Positions 1 through 6,500 of a DNA stretch of 9,210 nt are shown here, piece by piece (the first letter of the stretch is position 1; the number at the start of each line of letters is the position of its first letter). This stretch comes from JAZSMS01 sp045536015. GTDB taxonomy: Bacteria > Bacillota > Clostridia > Christensenellales > QALW01. Location: positions 1 to 9,210 of the forward strand of contig JAZSMS010000112.1 of NCBI GenBank assembly GCA_045536015.1, given 5' to 3'. The position numbers were made by a program, and so were the translations under genes. The notes under the pieces are model-generated. The model was not told the origin of the DNA and ran no database searches. It was given only the letters and a program-made list of their open reading frames with translations.

Positions 1-290
1 TTTAATCTTTCCGGAAAAAGAGATCCCATTAACGTCATAAACAAAAGTAATAGGGTTAGTAGAATGGAAATATTAAAATCAATGCCAAAAAATAATATTT
101 TTAACAATATAAGCGCACAACAACAAATAAAAAACCAGCACCTTTTTATAAAAAAAGGTAAGAAAAATTTATTTAATTTATATGTTTCGCCTTTGCCTTC
201 AAAAGATTCTTCATCTACTAAATTAGCTTTGCAAACAGGACATTCACACATATCTGCCACTGTCATTTTGCAGATTGGGCACTTTTTCAT
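1..290 (-). CDS. Zinc-ribbon membrane protein, 3' end cut by window edge
   Basis: Reading the minus strand from the ATG at 290-288 gives 96 uninterrupted codons to the window edge with no stop. The protein starts MKKCPICKMT and has two cysteine pairs, C4-x2-C7 and C17-x2-C20, plus C15, the arrangement of a small zinc-ribbon (rubredoxin-like knuckles). A short acidic linker follows (about 24-36), then two hydrophobic stretches at about 51-70 and 73-92 that look like membrane helices. The first contains C51 and the run C56-C58. The likely picture is a cytosolic zinc-binding head on a membrane anchor; no function can be assigned. It starts 27 bases after the mntP stop, with only a weak GA-rich ribosome site (AGAAG), so it is probably the tail of the same operon. 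G+C is about 29% (83 of 290 bases), lower than most of the window. A plus-strand reading frame at 64-303 covers the same bases but looks like its shadow. Confidence 0.78.
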   Translation of the reverse strand, partial: MKKCPICKMTVADMCECPVCKANLVDEESFEGKGETYKLNKFFLPFFIKRCWFFICCCALILLKILFFGIDFNISILLTLLLLFMTLMGSLFPERL

Positions 291-317
291 AAAATTCTTC
301 TAACTATCGATTGCTAT

Positions 318-890
318 CTATCCAATTATTCCCAAGCCCTCAAGCAGCATCTTTGTACCAAGAAAAATTAAAATAACTCCGCCAATAAATTCGGCTCGCG
401 ATTTGTATTTTTGACCAAACTTGTTGCCCACAAATACGCCAATGCTCGATAAACTAAAGGTTATTACTCCAATGCAAGCGGCGCAAAGCAGCATTTTTGG
501 CAAGGAAATCGAACAAATTGCAATGCCCGAGGCAAGCGCGTCAATGCTTGTTGCAAGTGCAAGCGGAAGCATAGTCCTAAATGCAAACGAGTTACATTCC
601 GAACATTCTTCTTCCTCCTTGCTAAAAGCTTCGCGTATCATATTTCCGCCTATAAGCGCAAGCAGAATAAACGCTACCCAGTGGTCAAAGCTTTCGATAA
701 AAGTGTAAAAGCCTGAGCCTAAAAAATAGCCGATAAGCGGCATAAACGCCTGAAAACCGCCAAAGTACGCGCCAACGATGAGTGCGTGCTTTAATTTTAA
801 TTGCTTTACCGAAAGTCCCTTGCAAATTGCAACTGCAAAGGCGTCCATCGAAAGTCCTACCGCTAAAACAAGTATTTCAAAAAAAGTCAT
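318..890 (-). CDS. mntP: Manganese efflux pump MntP
   Basis: A 190-residue polytopic inner-membrane protein of the MntP family (formerly YebN/DUF204), which exports Mn2+ and protects against manganese excess. It has about six hydrophobic helices in two related halves. Each half carries the family's acidic signature: SMDAFAV with D16, and SIDALASG with D117. A short acidic, Cys-containing loop (about 91-100, EEEECSEC) joins the halves. Length matches the family (E. coli about 188). I chose the ATG at 890-888: it puts the first signature Asp at residue 16, as in E. coli MntP, and GGGGA lies 8 bases upstream. A TTG at 905 would add five residues and overlap yifB by 13 bases; it is less likely. 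The start is two bases after the yifB stop, suggesting coupled translation. There is no room for the yybP-ykoY manganese riboswitch often found in front of mntP, so direct Mn control is not evident here. Confidence 0.93.
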   Translation of the reverse strand: MTFFEILVLAVGLSMDAFAVAICKGLSVKQLKLKHALIVGAYFGGFQAFMPLIGYFLGSGFYTFIESFDHWVAFILLALIGGNMIREAFSKEEEECSECNSFAFRTMLPLALATSIDALASGIAICSISLPKMLLCAACIGVITFSLSSIGVFVGNKFGQKYKSRAEFIGGVILIFLGTKMLLEGLGIIG

Positions 891-892
891 AA

Positions 893-2422
893 TCAGCGTC
901 CCCAATATTTCCTGTCAAGATTTCTGTAGCCAATAGCTTCGGCAACGTGCCTGGGCAAAATTTGCTCGCTTGCATCTAAGTCAGCAATAGTGCGCGCAAC
1001 CTTTAACACGCGGTTATATCCACGTGCGCTCATATTAAGCGAGTTAAATGCGCGCTCTAATAAAAGCGAACATTCGTTATTTAAAACGCAATATTTGCGT
1101 ATTGCCTCCTGGTCCATCTGCGCATTGCAAAAGATATCAGTCCCTGCGAAGCGCTTTTGCTGAATTTCTCTTGCCGCTTGCACGCGCGCGGCGATTTTTT
1201 CGCTTGGCTCTTCGTTTGCTTCAGAAGTCAAATCATCGTATTTAACCGAATCAACCTCTATCTGCAAATCAATTCGGTCAAGAAGCGGCCCCGAAATGCG
1301 CGCAAGATATCTTGCTATTGCGCCCTGCGAGCAGGTGCACTCGGTGGTTTTAGAGCCAAAGTGACCGCAGGGGCAGGGGTTCATAGATACAACAAGCATA
1401 AAGTTTGCAGGGTACGTTACCGTTGTTTGCAGGCGCGAAACTGTTATTTTGTTATCCTCAAGCGGTTGCCTAAGTGCTTCTAAAACGTTTTTATTATATT
1501 CAGGAAGATCGTCTAAAAACAACACGCCGTTATGCGCAAGCGAAACCTCGCCCGGCTTTGCCTTTGCGCCGCCACCGGCAATCGCCGCTATACTTGCGGT
1601 ATGGTGCGGTGCGCGGAACGGTCGCGAGAGAATAATACCGTCTTGTAAAACTCCGCAAACGGAGTGAATTTTTGTTGCTTCAAGTGCTTCGGAGCGTGTA
1701 AGTCGCGGCAAAATTGATGGAAGTGCCCGCGCAAGCATTGTTTTGCCCGAGCCGGGCGCCCCGATTAAAAGCAGGTTATGGCTTCCGGCGGCGGCTATTT
1801 CTGCCGCGCGCTTTGCCTGCGCCTGACCTTTGATAAATTTAAAATCGCTAGAGGGCTGGCTGGAAGCAAAAAGTGCTTCCCACGATTGTTTTTTAACTGC
1901 GTCAAGCACAAGTTCGCCACGCAAAAAGCGCACGAGCTGTTGAAGATTTTCGGGAGTGTAGACCGTTGCGTCAGATATAAACGAAGCCTCGGCGGCATTA
2001 GCGCAGGGCAAAATAAACACGCTTTTGCCTTGATCAAGTGCCGAAATAAGCATTGGCGTAACACCGCGTACGGCGTTAATTTTTCCGTCAAGCGAAAGCT
2101 CGCCGATAAAAACTGCCTTTTGCAGCAGGTCAGAATCAATCTGACCAAACGCAGATAAAAGACCAAGCGCAATAGGAAGGTCGTAAACGGGACCTTCTTT
2201 TTTTACGTCGGCAGGCGAAAGATTAACCGTTATGCGCGCAGGCGGAAATTCAAAGCCGCTGTTGCGTATGGCCGAGCGCACGCGCTCCTTTGCCTCTTTT
2301 ACTGCCGCGTCGGGCAAGCCTACTACTTCAAACGACGGCACCGAGGTAGAAACGTCGCATTCTACCGTAACTAAAAATCCGTCAATTCCATTTATGCCAA
2401 GACTTTGTATTTTAGATAGCAT
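893..2422 (-). CDS. yifB: YifB/ComM-family Mg-chelatase-like AAA+ ATPase
   Basis: A 509-residue cytosolic ATPase of the YifB/ComM family (COG0606), full length for the family. The N-terminal Lon-protease-like ChlI fold (about 1-170) has the family stretch FEVVGLPDAAVKEAKERVRSA. The AAA+ core has Walker A at 221-228 (GAPGSGKT) and Walker B at 300-306 (VLFLDDL). The Cys-rich MNPCPCG / CTC segment (348-364) is a usual mark of the family, and the C-terminal lid carries SARGYNR (466-471) and a final ARTIADLD helix. In naturally competent bacteria ComM is a helicase that promotes branch migration during integration of transformed DNA; the role in Clostridia is not settled. The second acidic residue of Walker B is Asp305 (codon GAT) where the family usually has Glu. 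The start ATG has AAAGGG 8 bases upstream and lies 14 bases after the glycosidase stop. Confidence 0.95.
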   Translation of the reverse strand: MLSKIQSLGINGIDGFLVTVECDVSTSVPSFEVVGLPDAAVKEAKERVRSAIRNSGFEFPPARITVNLSPADVKKEGPVYDLPIALGLLSAFGQIDSDLLQKAVFIGELSLDGKINAVRGVTPMLISALDQGKSVFILPCANAAEASFISDATVYTPENLQQLVRFLRGELVLDAVKKQSWEALFASSQPSSDFKFIKGQAQAKRAAEIAAAGSHNLLLIGAPGSGKTMLARALPSILPRLTRSEALEATKIHSVCGVLQDGIILSRPFRAPHHTASIAAIAGGGAKAKPGEVSLAHNGVLFLDDLPEYNKNVLEALRQPLEDNKITVSRLQTTVTYPANFMLVVSMNPCPCGHFGSKTTECTCSQGAIARYLARISGPLLDRIDLQIEVDSVKYDDLTSEANEEPSEKIAARVQAAREIQQKRFAGTDIFCNAQMDQEAIRKYCVLNNECSLLLERAFNSLNMSARGYNRVLKVARTIADLDASEQILPRHVAEAIGYRNLDRKYWGR

Positions 2423-2430
2423 ATTTTTTT

Positions 2431-2436
2431 CCCTTT
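2431..2436 (-). promoter_or_regulatory. Ribosome binding site of yifB
   Basis: On the minus strand AAAGGG is followed by 8 bases of A/T and then the yifB ATG. It lies entirely in the 14-base gap after the glycosidase stop codon, so yifB has its own usable ribosome site and fixes the start at 2422. Confidence 0.7.
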
Positions 2437-3516
2437 TTATTTTTTCTTTACTAAAAAAGCGTTAGGAAGGTATCTTCCCGTATCCTTCATAGGCGTTGAC
2501 GGTACTGTAATTATTTCGCCGTCATAAGCCATAACGCTTGAAGAGCCACCGTCGCACGCGCCTGCGGTAACTGCACCGTATTCAATCAAAATATCGGCAC
2601 ATTCGCCAAGCTTTGCACCAACAGAATAGCCTACCTGCCTTCCGTCGATAACCATAAGCATTACAACTCCGTCGGCACGTTGCGCTATAACTGTGCGCGG
2701 CTGAATACCAAATCCGCTTCCGTGATAGCGGTTTGTCTTCATAAGCTGAACGCCGTCGGCAATAAGCACGGGGTGGTTAAACTGTATTCCGTCGCGGACG
2801 GTTGCCTGATCCCAATCGTTAAGCGTACCTACTATAAGGCGGTTGTTTTTGTCAAAGCAAACGCTTGTTTCCTTTGTGCGCTTGCCCCAAACTTCACCCT
2901 GCGAATAGCAAAGTCCGTTAATTTGTCCGCCCTTGCCGTGACCGTCTGCATCGTAAAAGCCGCTTGCGTTTACGCCTGCGATAGCGTCATAGCTTTTTGC
3001 AAGGTCGCACAAGAGTTGACCGTGCACGCCCTTGCGGTTTGTTGAGCCTACGATTATGCGCGATGGGTCGTCAACAAAAAGCAATTTTCCTACAAACTGC
3101 TCGCCTTTAACCTCAACTATAACAATTCCTTGCTCAATATCGTTTACAAGAACCTTGTTACCTAGTTGGTCTTTTCCGCCGACAACTAAATCAGCCTGAC
3201 CTAAAATGTCAACGGGCTCGTCTTTAGATGGGGTTTGAATTTGCGTTATTGAGGTTATTCCGTCGGTTGAAACTGTGTTTGATAAAATGTCGTCAATAAG
3301 CCATTTGGGGAAAAAGCCCGTTGCAAGCCATTGGTGCGAGTGCGTTGTCATAGCGGTTTCTATCCACACGTTTCTAAGCGGTGTTATAAACGGAATATCA
3401 ACGTACAAAAGTGCAATATAGCCCGACAGCATAATGCAAAGTGCGGTTATAACGGAAATTACCGCCGACATAGCGCGTTTAAAATTTTTTCTGTCTTTCC
3501 TTTTATAAAAATTCAT
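2437..3516 (-). CDS. Membrane-anchored phosphodiester glycosidase (NAGPA domain)
   Basis: A 359-residue protein of the NAGPA family (PF09992, COG4632), named after the enzyme that removes GlcNAc from a GlcNAc-1-phospho-6-mannose diester. Bacterial members are surface enzymes thought to act on sugar-phosphate diesters in exopolysaccharide or wall polymers. A basic N-terminus (KRKDRKNFKR, 5-14) precedes one membrane helix (about 15-38), giving a type II anchor with the catalytic domain outside. Domain marks in order: GVNASGFYD (181-189), the PRT element (273-275), VIDGRQVG (289-296), CDGGSSS (321-327) and GRYLPNAFLV (347-356). The usual DGGGS core reads DGGSS here. The stop codon of the large glycosyltransferase directly abuts this ATG and no strong ribosome site is visible, so translation is probably coupled. 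Context suggests it trims or edits a glycan made by that enzyme; the substrate is unknown. Confidence 0.88.
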   Translation of the reverse strand: MNFYKRKDRKNFKRAMSAVISVITALCIMLSGYIALLYVDIPFITPLRNVWIETAMTTHSHQWLATGFFPKWLIDDILSNTVSTDGITSITQIQTPSKDEPVDILGQADLVVGGKDQLGNKVLVNDIEQGIVIVEVKGEQFVGKLLFVDDPSRIIVGSTNRKGVHGQLLCDLAKSYDAIAGVNASGFYDADGHGKGGQINGLCYSQGEVWGKRTKETSVCFDKNNRLIVGTLNDWDQATVRDGIQFNHPVLIADGVQLMKTNRYHGSGFGIQPRTVIAQRADGVVMLMVIDGRQVGYSVGAKLGECADILIEYGAVTAGACDGGSSSVMAYDGEIITVPSTPMKDTGRYLPNAFLVKKK

Positions 3517-6500
3517 TTAGCTACCAAAGATCCACGAGGGGAACCACCTGAGATAATCGTTTACAAATTCTTTAGAAACGGGTGTTCCCGTCCAAAGAGG
3601 TTTAAACATAATAAATAATATTATTGCAGCAACAAGTAAAAGCGAAACAAGTATGCACGAGGCAACCTTGTCTTCACGCGCAAGCTCACGCAAGGCGTAA
3701 ACGGTAAACAAGATTATAAATGGAACGGATGCAAAATAGTGGTAAATAAATATGCATCGAGAAATTCCAACCCAAGGAAGCAAGTTGCAGGCTATGCCGA
3801 TGAGCAGGAATATTACAAGCTCGTGATCAAGCTTTGTCTTGTTTGCAAAGTTTTCGTCACCGCTGCCAAGAATACCGAAAAAGCCGTTATATGTTGCCGC
3901 TTTAAGCTTTTTAGGCGCGATAAGGCGCTTAATAAATATTCCGATGCTTAAAAGCGTACAGATAAGTCCTGCGTACCAAACGGCAGGGTTACCAAAGCTG
4001 GAAATGGTTGCAATTTTGCCTGCTTCAACCTGCGAGCCTGCGTAGAACCAGATGGGCTTATAAATTACGGGCCACGAATACCAAGGAGATTGGAATGGGT
4101 GCGTTGCTTCAAGGTTTGAGTGATAATTATACATTGCCTTCTGGTTGGATATAATTATCTGGTACCACGGTCGCGTTTCGGTTTCGGCGTTCCAATACGG
4201 GTAGTACGAAAGGCAATATATTATTAAAGGAACGATTATAAATGCAACAAGGCAGAACAAAATAGTGTAGCAGGTGTTTAATGTAAACGAATCAACCACG
4301 TGCTGAAGATACTTTTTATCTTCACCCGTTGCAGTCTTTAATGCCTTTTTAGCAGTGCAGTATTCGTCAAAGCGGCGGTAGAGCGTTATAAAGAAGATAA
4401 GCGCAAGTCCGGCTCCCGCATAGGCACCTATCCACTTGCTTGCAAAGCCAAGTCCAAACGAAAGCCCGCAAAGTCCTAGCGGAATAAACGTTTGCCACAG
4501 CTTTTTGTTATAGAATGAGATGGACTGATACCAATACATAAACAGGAACATACAAATTATAAACAGTACGCCAAAGGAGTCTATCGTGGCAATACGTGTT
4601 TGAACAAAATGCATTCCGTCCAGCGCCATAAGTCCTGCCGCAAGACTTGCCCACAAGCGCTTTTTAAATAAAAGCAGGGCAAGCGCGTAAATTGCAGGTA
4701 TCATCAAAACGCCTGCAAGCGTGCCTGCAAAGCGCCACGCAAACGGAGTCATTCCCATTAACGAGATGCACCACGAAATCATATCCTTTCCAAGTGGAGG
4801 ATGCGTCCATTCGTAGATAGAAAGCCCGTTATTGCTTTCAAAAGCGGTACGTGCGTGGTAAATTTCGTCAAAGTACATACTGTTTTTGTAAGTTGCTTTT
4901 TGAACAACGAGGTCCTGCTCGTCAAAAAGTGCGGTACCGGGATGCTCGGAGGAATTAGAAGAATATACCGCTTTAATTGGAATAGTTTCCTCGGCGTCCG
5001 CAGATGCAAAAAAGCCCATTTCTATTAAGCGCATATTTTCGTCGGCAGTAACTACCGCAACAAATCTTGCCGAAAGCGAGGAATACGAGCCGTTATCGCG
5101 AGGAAGACCGTGCCAATAATAGAGCATTCCTTGCTTGTGGTCGTGGTTTTCGGCACTTGACCACGAGGTGCCGTCATAGGAATAATAAACGCTGAAATTG
5201 CCTTCGCATACGCTTGCGTAGTAAAGGCCGCGCTGAATTTTTTGCACTTCGCCAAAGTCGGCAACAACGTAGTCGCCGCGGGTGGTAATTTCCCACGCCT
5301 TGCTCTGCGAAAACTGTGTTTTATTGGTTAAATAATCGTTAAAGCACTGTGGCTCGTCAAAGGCAAGCGCGCTTGTTTCACTGTGCTCTATGCGCGAGGG
5401 GGTGATAATATTGCCGCTAGCGTCGGTAAATGCAATTTCGGCAATAGAAAACTCGCCTAAAGTAGTAATTTTTATCGCGTTTGTAGAAACTGGAATTAAA
5501 TCAAAGCAGTTTACCTTAAGCCACGAATATTCGCTTGAGGGTGCGGCATAGGCAACGTCAGCAAAGGTCGTTCCGTCGTCAGAAGCGGCGGCAAAGGTAA
5601 CGGAAGATTCGCCAAGAGCGCAGGAATATAAATAAAATGCGTCGATTGCTTTTATAGAATCAAAGTAAACGGTTACTTCGCCCTCTTCTTCCCATCTTGT
5701 TTGCGGAATTGAGACAGACTGTGGCTTTGCGCTTACTGCGCCAAGGTCAAAAAGATTTTCTGCCTTGCCGCAAGAAGCATCAATAAAGCTTACGTTTTGG
5801 TCAACAGAGGCGGGCAAAACTTGATTTTCGCCCGAGAAAAATGCAATCTCGTTAATTTTAAGCGGTGCGGTTTGCGGAATTAAGCGAACAAAGCGTGCAG
5901 TAAACGTGCTTTTCGATGCGCTAACCCACGAATTTACGTTTAAGCCCGAAAGATGAACTGTGGTAAAGCGCGAATAGCTTTCGCCGTCAAGCGAGTATTC
6001 GATGTCAAACGAGCCTGACGTAGAAGCAGGTGAATATAAAATTTTGTCAATTTGTTGCTCTGTGCCTAAGTCAACAGTAGCGTAATAAGAGCTTGTTTCA
6101 CTTTGCCAATACGTTTGCGGGGCAACGGTGTCGCCAAGGTTTGTAAAGGCAACGATAGCATAAATAACGGTTATTCCTCCGCATAAAAGCACGTCTTTAA
6201 GACAAATGCGCGGAAGCTTATCCGTTCTTGATGCAAGCAGAGTTAAAAGCTTTTTATCGGGTGCTTTCTTTGGCGAAACATATACCTTGTTTGTTTTTGT
6301 TTGCGCAGGCGCAGAAGTAATTTGCGGCGCAACCTTTTCAAAAATGTTTTGATAAATTAAAATTGCGCAAAGAACAAATAAAACTACCGTTAAAAGCGAG
6401 CCGATAATAAATAACGGATCATCTTTTTCTAAATATTTTCCAAGGTCCTCGTAGACGTATAAAACCGTTGCGGTGTTTATAAAGTTGAGTAGCGTGTAGC

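Noticed and set aside
64..303. Plus-strand reading frame of 79 codons
   Set aside because: The opposite strand encodes a better protein (paired cysteines, membrane helices, same orientation as all neighbours). The plus-strand product has no recognisable composition or ribosome site.
291..317. Possible terminator or regulatory element between mntP and the zinc-ribbon gene
   Set aside because: The gap holds a GATAG direct repeat and the palindrome ATCGAT but no stem long enough for a hairpin and no U-run; 27 bases are too few for a convincing terminator.
891..905. TTG start for mntP at 905
   Set aside because: The ATG at 890 has GGGGA at a good distance and puts the first signature Asp at residue 16 as in known MntP. 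The TTG start would add five residues with no family match.
1795..2172. Minus-strand 125-codon frame in another phase inside yifB
   Set aside because: It lies wholly within the conserved N-terminal and Walker A region of yifB and encodes a basic, low-information sequence; it is an out-of-phase shadow.
1157..3045. Several plus-strand frames of 65-126 codons opposite yifB and the NAGPA gene (for example 1157-1483, 1778-2158 and 2680-3045)
   Set aside because: They are antisense shadows of strongly supported genes, with no domain, no ribosome site of note and no independent support.
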